Assembly (NCBI RefSeq): GCF_006335015.1
Contig: NZ_VDGT01000018.1
Span: 62,001 to 126,000, forward strand
Source: Streptomyces sedi
GTDB taxonomy: Bacteria; Actinomycetota; Actinomycetes; Streptomycetales; Streptomycetaceae
Length of the DNA stretch: 64,000 nt
Direction: 5' to 3'
Below are positions 9,477 to 17,955 of this stretch, one piece after another (the first letter of the stretch is position 1; each line of letters opens with the position of its first letter). Under the pieces are notes generated by a model. It was given only the letters and a program-made list of their open reading frames with translations, ran no database searches and was not told the DNA's origin. Made by a program: the position numbers and the translations under genes.

Positions 9477-11048
9477 CTACAGCTCGCAGCGCGCGCCGTC
9501 CGGCGGGGTCTCCAGTGCGACCAGGTAGTCGACGACGATCTCGTCGATGCACGCGTGGGGCTTGGTCAGCGCCGCGCCGTGCTGCGCGCCGTCGACGGTC
9601 AGCAGGCTCCCGCCCAGGGCCTCGGCCAGGTTGATCCCGCCCTGGTGCGGGGTGGCCGGGTCCCCGGTGACCGAGACGGTCAGCGTCGGCGGCAGGTCGA
9701 CCTCGCCCGAGGCATAGGGGCCCGACCGCGTCGGCGGCGCCGGCCACGCCTCGCACACGTGGTGGTCCTCCCCCACCGGTCGGCCGTCGTCCAGTATCGG
9801 GGCGACCTCACGCATCCGGCGCCCCCGTTCGGCCAGCTCCTCCGGCGTGCTCCGCGGCCAGTCCATGCAGCGCACGGCCGTGAAGGCGTCCATCAGCCCG
9901 CGGTAACGCCCGTCCGGGCCCCGGTCGTTGATGAGGTCGCTCAGCGCGAGCAGCCCGTCACCCCGTCCCTCGGCCAGCTCGCCGAGCGCCTCCACGAGTT
10001 GACCCCGCAGCGACTCGCTCCGCAGCCCGGCCAGCGTGCCGGTGATCGCCAGGTCGTACCCCAGCCCCCGCCCGTCGGCGGTGGGCGCCGGCTCGTCGCG
10101 CAGCGGACGCGTCAGCGCCTGGAACTCCTCGGTGCTCCGGGCCGGGTCGCCGCCCAGCGGGCAGTCCGCCTCGGCCGCGCACTCCTCGGCCAGCCGGTCG
10201 AAGCCCTCCTGGCCCGCCGCCGCCTGGGCGACCATCAGCTCGTCCGCGCTCCGCTTCGGGTCGACCGCGCCGTCCAGCACCATCGCCCGCACCCGGTCGG
10301 GGAACGCCTCCGCGTAGGCCCCGCCCAGCTCCGTTCCGTAGCTGTAGCCGAGATAGGTCAGCTTCTCGTCGCCCAGCACCGCGCGCAGCACGTCCATGTC
10401 CCGCGCGATGTCCCGGGTGCTGACGCCGGCCAACGCCTCGTCGCCGCCCACGCTCTCCGCGCACCGCCGCGCCACCTCGGCCGCCGCCTCGGCGTCCGGA
10501 ACGACATCGGTCTCCAGCGCGGCGTGGAAGCCCTCCTCGCGGTCCTCCTCCTCGTCGGTGAAGCAGTCCACCCGCGGCAGCGAGGCCCCCGCGCCTCTCG
10601 GGTCGAAGCCGACCACGTCGAACCGCTGGCCGATCGCCCCCTCCGTCCACATCGGGTTGGACGCGGCCATCGCGGCCACGAAGTTCATCCCCGAACCCCC
10701 CGGGCCGCCCGGGTTGACCAGCAGCGAACCGATCTTCTCCCCGTCCCTCTCCCCGCCGGCCCGTATCCGCAGCAGGGCCACCTCGCCGCTCGCGCCCTCC
10801 GGATCCGCGTAGTCCAACGGGACCCGCACCCGGGCGCACTCCAGGCGCTCGTCGGCGAACAGCTCCTCGTCGACGGCCGTCGTGGCGTAGGGCGCGCACG
10901 GCTCGAACGCGACCGTCTGCTCGTGGAACGCCGACAGGTCGGGCGGCGACTCGTCGGGCGGGGCGTCCTCGGTCGTGCTCGTGCAGGCGGACGCCAGAAG
11001 CAGCGTGACGGCCGCGATGACGAGCCGTCGCGCAGGCGAACGGAACAC
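9477..11048 (-). CDS. Lipoprotein alpha/beta-hydrolase, tripeptidyl aminopeptidase (SlpD/Tap) family
   Basis: 523 residues, exported as a lipoprotein: LLLASAC lipobox with Cys at about residue 22. The alpha/beta-hydrolase domain carries the oxyanion segment NPGGPGGSG (112-120), the nucleophile elbow GYSYG (Ser about 236), an acidic residue in TGDPATPH and the catalytic His in DGAQHG near the C-terminus. A TAP-like C-terminal domain, with paired cysteines, completes the family pattern. Relatives in Streptomyces cleave N-terminal tripeptides from secreted proteins and are anchored on the cell surface. The GTG start at 11048 follows GAGGAG. It is divergent from a two-component system, which might control it, but nothing here proves that. 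Confidence 0.88.
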   Translation of the reverse strand: MFRSPARRLVIAAVTLLLASACTSTTEDAPPDESPPDLSAFHEQTVAFEPCAPYATTAVDEELFADERLECARVRVPLDYADPEGASGEVALLRIRAGGERDGEKIGSLLVNPGGPGGSGMNFVAAMAASNPMWTEGAIGQRFDVVGFDPRGAGASLPRVDCFTDEEEDREEGFHAALETDVVPDAEAAAEVARRCAESVGGDEALAGVSTRDIARDMDVLRAVLGDEKLTYLGYSYGTELGGAYAEAFPDRVRAMVLDGAVDPKRSADELMVAQAAAGQEGFDRLAEECAAEADCPLGGDPARSTEEFQALTRPLRDEPAPTADGRGLGYDLAITGTLAGLRSESLRGQLVEALGELAEGRGDGLLALSDLINDRGPDGRYRGLMDAFTAVRCMDWPRSTPEELAERGRRMREVAPILDDGRPVGEDHHVCEAWPAPPTRSGPYASGEVDLPPTLTVSVTGDPATPHQGGINLAEALGGSLLTVDGAQHGAALTKPHACIDEIVVDYLVALETPPDGARCEL

Positions 11049-11147
11049 GGGTTCTCCTCGGTGATGGGTGGCTCGGGTCGTGGTGCGCGACCGACGCTAG
11101 GACCGCGCCGTGCCGGTCCGGATCGCCCGAAGGGCTCGGGTGCTCGA

Positions 11148-11177
11148 CCGAAGTCGGAGGCGGGGCTCCGACTTCGG
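11148..11177. promoter_or_regulatory. 11-bp inverted repeat in the divergent promoter region
   Basis: CCGAAGTCGGA (11148-11158) and its exact reverse complement (11167-11177) are separated by 8 bp. It lies about 30 bp upstream of the -10 box of the histidine kinase gene, between divergent transcripts. The site could bind the partner response regulator as an autoregulatory operator. A stem-loop in an unmapped transcript is an alternative. Confidence 0.5.
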
Positions 11178-11205
11178 GGGGAGGTGGCGGCGCGCCTCCC
11201 CGGCC

Positions 11206-11211
11206 TAGGGT
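11206..11211 (+). promoter_or_regulatory. -10 element giving a leaderless histidine kinase mRNA
   Basis: TAGGGT is followed by exactly 7 nt and then the GTG start at 11219, so transcription should begin at or next to the start codon. No ribosome-binding site is present. Confidence 0.6.
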
Positions 11212-11218
11212 CGCGGTC

Positions 11219-12385
11219 GTGGACCGAGGGGAAGAGAGCACGCGCGGGGCGGCCCGCGACCGGCTGGTCGACGGCGGGCTGTTCGCCCTGGCCGTCGCGG
11301 TCGCGGTCGCGACGATGGCGCTGCGGCGGGACCTCGCCCCGACGGTGCCCCGCTGGGTGATGGACCTGGACGTCGTCGTCGGGGCGCTCGGCTGCCTCGC
11401 GCTGTGGTGGCGGCGGCGTCACCCGCTGGTCATCTGCGTCGTCCTGGTCGCGTCGACCACCGTCTTCGAGGGCGCCTCGGCCGCGGCGCTGGCCATGCTC
11501 TTCACCGTGGCGGTCCACCGCACGGCGCGGGAGGCCGTGCCGCTGGCCGCTTGCAGCGTCCTCGCGCACACCGTCTTCCAGGTGGTGCGGCCCGAACCCC
11601 TGCTGCCCGCCTGGATGTTCCTGGTCTGGATCGTCACCGTGCATGTCGCCGTCGTCGCGTGGGGCCTGCTGGTGCGCAGCCACCGCCAGCTCGTCGCCTC
11701 GCTGCGTGAGCGGGCCCGCGCCGCCGAGACCGAGGCCCGGCTGCGCACCGCACACGCCCGCCACGAGGCCCGCGAGGAGCTGGCCCGGGAGATGCACGAC
11801 GTCCTCGGCCACCGGCTGTCGCTGCTCACCGTCAACGCGGGCGCGCTCGCCTACCACCGCGAGGCCACCGCCGAGGAGACCCAGCGCGCCGCCGAACTGA
11901 TCCGGGAGAACGCCCACCGCGCGCTGCGTGACCTGCGCGAGGTCATCGCCGTGCTGCGCGCCCCGGACGGCGACGTGCCGCTGCCGGAGGCCGTCGACAT
12001 CGCCGAACTCGTCGAGGAGGCCAACCGCGCCGGCGCCGTCGTCCGGCTGCGCGACGAGTCCGGAGTCTCCACCGGCGCCCACCCGGTGCCCACGGCGGTG
12101 GGCCGCGCCCTCTACCGCTTCGTCCAGGAGGGGTTGACCAACGCCCGCAAGCACGCGCCCACCGCGACCGTCGCCGTGACCATCACGGCGGAGCCCGGCG
12201 CCGGCCTGAGCGCGGAAGTCGTCAACGAGCCGCCGCCCGGGCGGTTCGCCGCGGCACCGACCGGCTCGGGGGCGGGGCTGCTGGGGCTGGGCGAACGGGT
12301 CGCGCTCGTCGGCGGCGACCTGCGGCACGGCCCGACGGGCGGCGGCGGATGGCGGTTGGGCGTCCGGCTACCGTGGACGGCGTGA
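11219..12385 (+). CDS. Two-component sensor histidine kinase (HisKA_3 type)
   Basis: A 388-residue membrane kinase. The N-terminal 150 residues hold about five hydrophobic segments with no recognisable extracellular sensor domain, so the signal may be sensed in or at the membrane. A short coiled-coil (RERARAAETEARLRTAHARH) leads into the HisKA_3 dimerisation motif REMHDVLGHRLS with phospho-acceptor His about 193. The C-terminal HATPase has an N-box (QEGLTNARKHA) and a G-box (GSGAGLLGLGERV). The family matches NarL-type regulators, and such a gene follows with a 4-bp GTGA overlap. The GTG start at 11219 is predicted to be leaderless. The stimulus is unknown. Confidence 0.88.
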   Translation: MDRGEESTRGAARDRLVDGGLFALAVAVAVATMALRRDLAPTVPRWVMDLDVVVGALGCLALWWRRRHPLVICVVLVASTTVFEGASAAALAMLFTVAVHRTAREAVPLAACSVLAHTVFQVVRPEPLLPAWMFLVWIVTVHVAVVAWGLLVRSHRQLVASLRERARAAETEARLRTAHARHEAREELAREMHDVLGHRLSLLTVNAGALAYHREATAEETQRAAELIRENAHRALRDLREVIAVLRAPDGDVPLPEAVDIAELVEEANRAGAVVRLRDESGVSTGAHPVPTAVGRALYRFVQEGLTNARKHAPTATVAVTITAEPGAGLSAEVVNEPPPGRFAAAPTGSGAGLLGLGERVALVGGDLRHGPTGGGGWRLGVRLPWTA

Positions 12386-13089
12386 CCAGCCGGGCACCGG
12401 GCGCCGACCCGGCGGACGACGCGACCGTCGACGTGCTCATCGCCGACGACGACCCCGTCGTGCGCTTCGGACTGACGGTGATGCTGCGGGGCGCCGCCGA
12501 TCTGCGGGTGGTCGCCGAGGCCGACGACGGCACCCGGGCCGTCGAGTTGGCCGTGCGGCACCGGCCGGACGTGGTCCTGATGGACATCCGGATGCCGGGC
12601 GTGGACGGCATCTCCGCCACCGAGGCCCTGCACGCCCGCGTCCCGGCGACGCGGGTCGTGGTGCTGACCACCTTCGACTCCGAGGGGCACGTGCTGCGGG
12701 CGCTGCGCGCGGGCGCCGCCGGCTTCCTGCTGAAGGACACGCCGCCGGACGAGCTGGTCGTCGCCATCCGGCAGGCCGCCGGCGGCCGGCCGGTGCTCTC
12801 CCCCGAGGTCACCCGCCGGCTCATCGACCGCGCCGTGTGCGCGCCGCCGCCGCGCGACGCCCGCGCGGACGCGGCACTCCGACGGCTCGACTCGCTCGCG
12901 CCGCGCGAACGCACCGTGGCCCTGGACGTCGGCGCCGGACGCTCCAACGCCGAGATCGCCGCCCGCCACCACGTCGGTCTGGCCACGGTCAAGACCCATG
13001 TCTCGGCGATCCTCACCAAACTCGACCTGAGGAACCGCGTGCAGATCGCCCTGCTCGTCCACGACGCCGGACTCACCCCGCAGCGGTGA
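12382..13089 (+). CDS. NarL/LuxR-family response regulator
   Basis: 235 residues. A receiver domain spans about residues 16-130, with the acidic pocket ADDD, phospho-acceptor Asp about 68 in VVLMDIRMPGVDG, and Lys in LLKDTPP. A LuxR-type helix-turn-helix follows (LAPRERTVALDVGAGRSNAE then LATVKTHVSAILTKL). One oddity is the start of the HTH, where the usual LTxRExEVL becomes LAPRERTVALDV. It acts as the DNA-binding partner of the upstream kinase. The GTG at 12382 overlaps the kinase stop. Longer starts such as 12349 would sit inside the kinase gene. Targets could include the divergent peptidase gene and its own operon. Confidence 0.88.
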   Translation: MTSRAPGADPADDATVDVLIADDDPVVRFGLTVMLRGAADLRVVAEADDGTRAVELAVRHRPDVVLMDIRMPGVDGISATEALHARVPATRVVVLTTFDSEGHVLRALRAGAAGFLLKDTPPDELVVAIRQAAGGRPVLSPEVTRRLIDRAVCAPPPRDARADAALRRLDSLAPRERTVALDVGAGRSNAEIAARHHVGLATVKTHVSAILTKLDLRNRVQIALLVHDAGLTPQR

Positions 13090-13126
13090 ACGCCCGCGGG
13101 CACGGGGCGTTGCTCGACGACGGGCG

Positions 13127-14017
13127 TTACTCGACGCCGACGAAGACCGCGAGCAGCAGCCAGACCACCGGGGCCGTGGGCAGCAACGAGTCCAGCCGGT
13201 CCATGATCCCGCCGTGTCCCGGCAGCAGCGACCCCATGTCCTTGATGCCCAGGTCCCGCTTGATCATCGACTCGCCGAGGTCGCCCAGCGTCGCGCTGAT
13301 CGCCACCCCGAGGCCCAGCAGCACGCCCTGCCACCAGGTGCCGTCGTCGATCAGCCACATCATCGAGAGGGCGCCGGCGACCGCGGCGAAGAAGACCGCT
13401 CCGGCCAGCCCCTCCCTGGTCTTGCCCGGACTGATCCGGGGCGCGAGCTTGGAACGGCCGAACCGCCAACCGACGGCGTAGGCACCGGTGTCGCTGACCA
13501 CGGTGAGCAGTATGAAGACCGCCACCCGCCACTGCCCGTCGTCGGCGGCCAGCATCAGCGCCACGAAGCTGGCGAGGAACGGCACGTAGAACGCGGCGAA
13601 GACGCCGGCGGTCACGTCCCTGAGGTAGTTCTCCGGGGAGGAGAACATCCGCCACAGACAGGTGGCGAGCACCGTGAGCGCCATCGCCGACCAGGCGCCC
13701 TCGGTGCCCCCGAGGTACCCGGCCACGACGGTGGCCACGCCGCCCAGCGCCAGCGGCACCAACGGCACCCGGACGTCCTTGCGTTCGACGAGCCGGGTGG
13801 ACAGCTCCCACAGGCCGACGACGACGGCCGCCGCTATCACGACGAGGAAGGCGGGCCGGTAGACGAAGAGCGCGGCGAGGACCACGGCGCCGAGCCCGAC
13901 CCCGACCCCGACGGCGGCCCGCAGGTCACGCCCGGCGCGCTTCTTCCGCGGAGGGGCCGGGGGTTCGGCCGGTGCCCGCCCGGTGGCCGGGGTCGGCCCC
14001 CAGGTTGATTCGTTCAC
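13127..14017 (-). CDS. cdsA: Phosphatidate cytidylyltransferase (CDP-diglyceride synthase)
   Basis: A 296-residue inner-membrane enzyme that makes CDP-diacylglycerol from phosphatidate and CTP, the precursor of all phospholipids. About eight membrane helices follow a Pro-rich basic N-terminus of roughly 45 residues. The signature near the C-terminus is intact: KRDLGIKDMGSLLPGHGGIM followed by DRLDS. The start is placed at the GTG at 14017 because the following residues (NESTWGPTP) resemble the N-terminus I recall for streptomycete CdsA. A GTG at 14068 is an alternative that adds 17 residues. Last gene of the rpsB-tsf-pyrH-frr-cdsA cluster. It converges with the response regulator gene. Confidence 0.92.
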   Translation of the reverse strand: MNESTWGPTPATGRAPAEPPAPPRKKRAGRDLRAAVGVGVGLGAVVLAALFVYRPAFLVVIAAAVVVGLWELSTRLVERKDVRVPLVPLALGGVATVVAGYLGGTEGAWSAMALTVLATCLWRMFSSPENYLRDVTAGVFAAFYVPFLASFVALMLAADDGQWRVAVFILLTVVSDTGAYAVGWRFGRSKLAPRISPGKTREGLAGAVFFAAVAGALSMMWLIDDGTWWQGVLLGLGVAISATLGDLGESMIKRDLGIKDMGSLLPGHGGIMDRLDSLLPTAPVVWLLLAVFVGVE

Positions 14018-14091
14018 GGATGACAGAGTCTCTCTCGGTCCTGGTGTTTCGCGGTCCGGATCGGTCACATCGCCACGCGGTGCGCGACCGC

Positions 14092-14649
14092 TCAGACCTC
14101 AAGCAGCTCGGACTCCTTGTGCTTGAGCAACTCGTCGACCTGCGCCACGTACTTGGAGGTGGTGTCGTCCAGCTCCTTCTCGCCGCGCCGGCCCTCGTCC
14201 TCGCCGACGTCGCCGTCCTTGATCGCCTTGTCGATCGTCTCCTTGGCCTTCCGCCGGACCCCGCGGATGGAGATCTTGGCGTCCTCGCCCTTGGTCTTGG
14301 CGACCTTGATGAACTCCTTGCGGCGCTCCTCGGTCAGATCGGGGAAGACCACGCGGATGATGTGACCGTCGTTGGTCGGGTTGACGCCGAGGTCGGAGTC
14401 CCGGATCGCCTGCTCGATGTTGCGCAGCGAGGACTTGTCGAACGGGGTCACCACCGCCATCCGCGCCTCCGGCACGGAGAACGAGGCGAGCTGGTTGATC
14501 GGGGTCAACGTCCCGTAGTACTCGGCCACGATCTTGTTGAACATCGCCGGGTGGGCACGGCCGGTGCGGATCGCGGCCAGGTCCTCCTTGGCGACCACGA
14601 CCGCCTTCTCCATCTTCTCCTCGGCTTCGAGAAGGGCTTCTTCGATCAC
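14092..14649 (-). CDS. frr: Ribosome recycling factor
   Basis: 185 residues, the same length as E. coli RRF. It splits post-termination ribosomes together with EF-G. Diagnostic motifs are present: IRTGRAHPAMFNKI, YYGTLTPINQLAS, VVTPFD, NIEQAIRDSDLGVNPTNDG and TEERRKEFIKVAKTKGEDAK. Two adjacent GTG codons (14652 and 14649) could start translation. The second is chosen because it gives standard spacing from AGGAG (14656-14660) and the standard length. The gene sits 38 bp downstream of pyrH. Confidence 0.96.
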   Translation of the reverse strand: MIEEALLEAEEKMEKAVVVAKEDLAAIRTGRAHPAMFNKIVAEYYGTLTPINQLASFSVPEARMAVVTPFDKSSLRNIEQAIRDSDLGVNPTNDGHIIRVVFPDLTEERRKEFIKVAKTKGEDAKISIRGVRRKAKETIDKAIKDGDVGEDEGRRGEKELDDTTSKYVAQVDELLKHKESELLEV

Positions 14650-14687
14650 CACGTGCTCCTGGGTTCGATGTGTGCGCTGACAGGCCG

Positions 14688-15425
14688 TCAGGCCCGCCGG
14701 CCCTGGCTGTTGACGAGTGTGCCGATCTTCTCACCCTTTACCGCACGGGCGATATTGCCCTCCGCGAGCAGCTCGAAGACCAGGATGGGCAACTGGTTGT
14801 CCCGGCACAGGGTGATCGCGGTGGAGTCGGCGACCTTCAGGTCCCTGGTGATCACCTCGGAGTAGTCCAGGGCGTCGTACTTCACGGCGTCCGCGTTCCG
14901 CGCCGGGTCGGAGTCGTAGACCCCGTCCACGCCGTTCTTCCCCATGAGCAACGCCTCGGCGTGGATCTCCAACGCCCGCTGCGCCGCGGTGGTGTCGGTC
15001 GAGAAGTAGGGCATCCCCATGCCGGCGCCGAAGATGACCACGCGGCCCTTCTCCAGGTGGCGCACGGCGCGCAACGGGATGTACGGCTCGGCGACCTGAC
15101 CCATGGTGATGGCGGTCTGCACCCGGGAGTCGATGCCCTCCTTCTCCAGGAAGTCCTGGAGCGCGAGGCAGTTCATCACCGTGCCCAACATGCCCATGTA
15201 GTCGGAGCGGGCGCGGTCCATGCCGCGCTGCTGGAGCTCGGCGCCGCGGAAGAAGTTGCCGCCGCCGATCACCACCGCGATCTGCGCGCCGTCCCGCACC
15301 ACGGCCGCGATCTCCCGGGCCATCTTGTGCACGACATCGGGATCGACACCGAGCCCGCCGCCGCCCGCGAATGCCTCACCCGACAGCTTCAGCAGGAAAC
15401 GGCGGGGTTTGTCGTCCTGGATCAT
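14688..15425 (-). CDS. pyrH: UMP kinase
   Basis: A 245-residue cytoplasmic amino-acid-kinase-fold enzyme that phosphorylates UMP to UDP. Motifs visible are LLKLSGEAFAG (phosphate loop), IGGGNFFRG, RSDYMGMLGTVMN, and the C-terminal nucleotide loop DPARNADAVKYD with DSTAITLCRDNQLPI. The ATG at 15425 is preceded by GAGGAG at a good distance. The earlier in-frame GTG at 15443 lies upstream of that ribosome site. The 207-bp gap to tsf contains a strong inverted repeat (15450-15502) that would fold in the pyrH leader. Confidence 0.96.
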   Translation of the reverse strand: MIQDDKPRRFLLKLSGEAFAGGGGLGVDPDVVHKMAREIAAVVRDGAQIAVVIGGGNFFRGAELQQRGMDRARSDYMGMLGTVMNCLALQDFLEKEGIDSRVQTAITMGQVAEPYIPLRAVRHLEKGRVVIFGAGMGMPYFSTDTTAAQRALEIHAEALLMGKNGVDGVYDSDPARNADAVKYDALDYSEVITRDLKVADSTAITLCRDNQLPILVFELLAEGNIARAVKGEKIGTLVNSQGRRA

Positions 15426-15449
15426 GCCACTCTCCTCGTGCACACGCCA

Positions 15450-15502
15450 AGGAGGCCACTGCCGGTGGACCTTGCGGTTCCCCTGTACGGCAATGGCCTC
15501 CT
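15450..15502 (-). promoter_or_regulatory. Inverted repeat in the tsf-pyrH gap
   Basis: Two 15-nt arms (AGGAGGCCACTGCCG, 15450-15464, and CGGCAATGGCCTCCT, 15488-15502) pair at 14 of 15 positions around a 23-nt loop. On the minus strand the hairpin ends 24 nt before the pyrH start. There is no T-tract, so it may be an attenuator, a processing site or a translational control element. The rest of the 207-bp gap shows no ORF. Confidence 0.6.
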
Positions 15503-15632
15503 CGTCACAACTGCGGTCGCCCGGCCGCCGCGACTGCTCGCACGGCCCGACGGCCTTCCGCCCGACAATAGCCGGGACTCGACCGCCCTGTGGCCGGCGG
15601 CGCGTCAGGAGACCGCCGCCGGCCGGACGGGA

Positions 15633-16469
15633 TCAGGCGCCGACGCGGAAGCGGGCGAAGCCCTGGATCGAGGTGCCGGCCTCGGTGAGGACCTTCTGGA
15701 CGGACTTCTTGTTGTCCTTGGCGAAGGGCTGGTCGACCAGGACCTTCTCCTTGAAGAAGCCGTTGACCCGGCCCTCGACGATCTTCGGGAGCGCGCCCTC
15801 GGGCTTGCCCTCCTCGCGGGCGGTGGCCTCGGCGATGCGGCGCTCGTTCTCCACGTCCTCGGCCGGGACCTCGTCGCGGTTCAGGTAGGCGGGCGAGAAG
15901 GCGGCGATGTGCTGCGCCACGTCCTTGGCGACCTCGGCGTTGGCGTCGGCGAGCTGCACCAGGACGCCCACCTGCGGCGGCAGGTCCGGGCTGGTGCGGT
16001 GCAGGTAGCTGCCCACGTAGCCGCCGGTGAGGCGGGCGAAGCGGTCCAGCACGATCTTCTCGCCGAGGCTGGCGTTGGCCTCGTCGACGAAGGCCTTGAC
16101 GCTCTGGCCCGGCTCGATCTCGGAGGTGAGCAGGGACTCCAGGTCGGCGGGCGCGGTGGCGAAGACGTGGTCGGCCACCCGCTGGGCCACGGCCTGGAAC
16201 TTGTCGCCCTTGGCCACGAAGTCGGTCTCGCACTTCAGCTCGACCAGCACGCCGGTGGCGTGGTCGTCGGCGATGACGGCGACGACGGCGCCGTTCTCCG
16301 CGGTGCGGCTCTCGCGCTTGGCCACGCCCTTCTGGCCCTTGACGCGCAGGATCTCCACGGCCTTGGTGACGTCGCCTTCGGCCTCGTCCAGCGCCTTCTT
16401 GCAGTCCATCATGCCGGCGCCGGACAGCTCACGGAGCTTCTTGACGTCGGCGGCGGTGAAGTTCGCCAT
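15633..16469 (-). CDS. tsf: Translation elongation factor Ts
   Basis: 278 residues, the usual length for actinobacterial EF-Ts. It regenerates EF-Tu-GTP. The UBA-like N-terminus (ANFTAADVKKLRELSGAGMM, then DCKKAL) and the TDFVAKGDKFQAVAQRV nucleotide-exchange segment are both intact. The C-terminal coiled-coil and LTEAGTSIQGFARFRVGA end are typical. The ATG at 16469 is supported by homology, because in-frame upstream codons to 16583 lie in the rpsB-tsf spacer. The 174-bp spacer after rpsB suggests co-transcription with possible attenuation. Confidence 0.96.
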   Translation of the reverse strand: MANFTAADVKKLRELSGAGMMDCKKALDEAEGDVTKAVEILRVKGQKGVAKRESRTAENGAVVAVIADDHATGVLVELKCETDFVAKGDKFQAVAQRVADHVFATAPADLESLLTSEIEPGQSVKAFVDEANASLGEKIVLDRFARLTGGYVGSYLHRTSPDLPPQVGVLVQLADANAEVAKDVAQHIAAFSPAYLNRDEVPAEDVENERRIAEATAREEGKPEGALPKIVEGRVNGFFKEKVLVDQPFAKDNKKSVQKVLTEAGTSIQGFARFRVGA

Positions 16470-16643
16470 GGTTACGTGATTCTCTTCCCGGGTCTCGTCG
16501 TTGGGGTCGCTGCGCTCGCTCGGGGCGTGGGCCGCACCGACCGGAGAACGGCGGTGCGGGAGCCGCTTCCGGCCTTCCCGCACCGCCCGTGCTCTCTCAG
16601 CTGTCTGCCGACGGGCCCGCCAGGCGGGCCCGGTCGTCGTTCG

Positions 16644-17546
16644 TCAGGCGCTCTCGCCGGCCGGCTGCGCCTCGGCGGCGGCGGGCTCGGCCGCCGGCTC
16701 CGGGGTGACGGCCTCGTCGGCCGGCTTCTCCTCGGCCGGCGTCTCCTCGGCCTTGGCCTCGGCGGCCTTCTCCTCGGCGCCGGTCAGCAGCTCGCGCTCC
16801 CACTCGGGCAGCGGCTCGCCGGCCGGCTTCTCGCCGTCCTTCGCCTGCGAGGCGCCGGAGCGGGCGATCAGGCCCTCGGCCACGCCGTCGGCGATCACGC
16901 GGGTCAGCAGGGTGACGGAGCGGATCGCGTCGTCGTTGCCCGGGATCTTGTAGTCGACCTCGTCCGGGTCGCAGTTGGTGTCGAGGATCGCGACCACCGG
17001 GATGTTCAGCTTGCGGGCCTCGCCGACGGCGATGTGCTCCTTCTTGGTGTCCACGATCCAGACGGCGCTGGGCACCTTCTGCATCTCGCGGATACCGCCG
17101 AGGGTCTTCTCCAGCTTGGCCTTCTCGCGGGAGAGGACCAGCAGCTCCTTCTTGGTGAGGCCGGAGGCCGCCACGTCGTCGAAGTCGATCTGCTCCAGCT
17201 CCTTGAGGCGCTGGAGCCTCTTGTGCACGGTGGAGAAGTTGGTCAGCATGCCGCCCAGCCAGCGCTGGTTGACGTAGGGCATGCCCACGCGGGTCGCCTG
17301 CTCGGCGATGGCCTGCTGGGCCTGCTTCTTCGTGCCGACGAACATGACGGTCCCGCCGTGCGCGACGGTCTCCTTGACGAACTCGTAGGCGCGGTCGATG
17401 TACGACAGCGACTGGAGCAGGTCGATGATGTAGATGCCGTTGCGCTCGGTGAAGATGAAACGCTTCATCTTCGGGTTCCAGCGGCGGGTCTGGTGCCCGA
17501 AGTGGACGCCGCTCTCCAGCAGCTCCCGCATCGTGACGACGGCCAT
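16644..17546 (-). CDS. rpsB: 30S ribosomal protein S2
   Basis: 300 residues. The S2 core spans about residues 1-230, with the signatures MRELLESGVHFGHQTRRWNP, NGIYIIDLLQS, TKKQAQQAI and NIPVVAILDTNCDPD. The last 60 residues form an Ala/Glu/Pro-rich acidic tail common in Streptomyces S2. The ATG at 17546 follows AAGGAGAACGGCC. It is the promoter-proximal gene of the cluster. A GC-rich hairpin at 17577-17600 sits about 30 nt upstream of the start, where S2 autoregulation could act. Confidence 0.96.
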   Translation of the reverse strand: MAVVTMRELLESGVHFGHQTRRWNPKMKRFIFTERNGIYIIDLLQSLSYIDRAYEFVKETVAHGGTVMFVGTKKQAQQAIAEQATRVGMPYVNQRWLGGMLTNFSTVHKRLQRLKELEQIDFDDVAASGLTKKELLVLSREKAKLEKTLGGIREMQKVPSAVWIVDTKKEHIAVGEARKLNIPVVAILDTNCDPDEVDYKIPGNDDAIRSVTLLTRVIADGVAEGLIARSGASQAKDGEKPAGEPLPEWERELLTGAEEKAAEAKAEETPAEEKPADEAVTPEPAAEPAAAEAQPAGESA

Positions 17547-17576
17547 GGCCGTTCTCCTTGTGCTTACTCGGTTGTC

Positions 17577-17600
17577 AGCGCCAGCCGGAAGGCCGGCGCT
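17577..17600 (-). promoter_or_regulatory. Hairpin in the rpsB leader
   Basis: A 10-bp stem (AGCGCCGGCC with GGCTGGCGCT on the minus strand, one G-U pair) with a TTCC loop lies 30 nt upstream of the rpsB start. It may be a protein-binding leader element. The 493-bp gap 17547-18039 also holds a TACACT -10 candidate for rpsB (17750-17755) and the motifs listed at 17937-17983. Confidence 0.45.
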
Positions 17601-17936
17601 CCTGACGCCCCTGTCGCGCGGTGCCGGGAGGGCCGGAAAGTCACGACCGCCACGGACCGAGACACGCGGCCGTCGACACACACCGGATGGCCGGTGCGCC
17701 CCGACGGCGGGGCGTGCGAGGTCGACCCGGGTGCCGGGTCGCCACCAGAAGTGTACGGGAACCGGACGGGCCCGGGCGACAGCCACCTAAGCCCCCAACC
17801 CGCCACCGCACCCCGCACATCACGCGCGTCCCCGCCCGTACGGAGCCCGGGCGGCGCCGACGGCCCGAACGGAGCCGAGGAGACCGTCCCACACCCACGG
17901 ATATTACCCACGGTGACGAATCGTCGTCGAGCGCTT

Positions 17937-17950
17937 CACTCGAACGAGTG
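17937..17950. promoter_or_regulatory. Short palindrome upstream of yraN
   Basis: CACTCG-AA-CGAGTG, a perfect 6-bp inverted repeat, lies about 90 bp before yraN. It does not match the actinobacterial SOS box I know, so its role is open. Confidence 0.35.
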
Positions 17951-17955
17951 GCGAG

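Noticed and set aside
14018..14068. Longer start for cdsA at GTG 14068
   Set aside because: The sequence between has no conserved residues, and the 14017 start gives the expected N-terminus.
17937..17950. LexA/SOS box near comM-dprA
   Set aside because: The palindrome does not contain the TCGAAC-N4-GTTCGA pattern.
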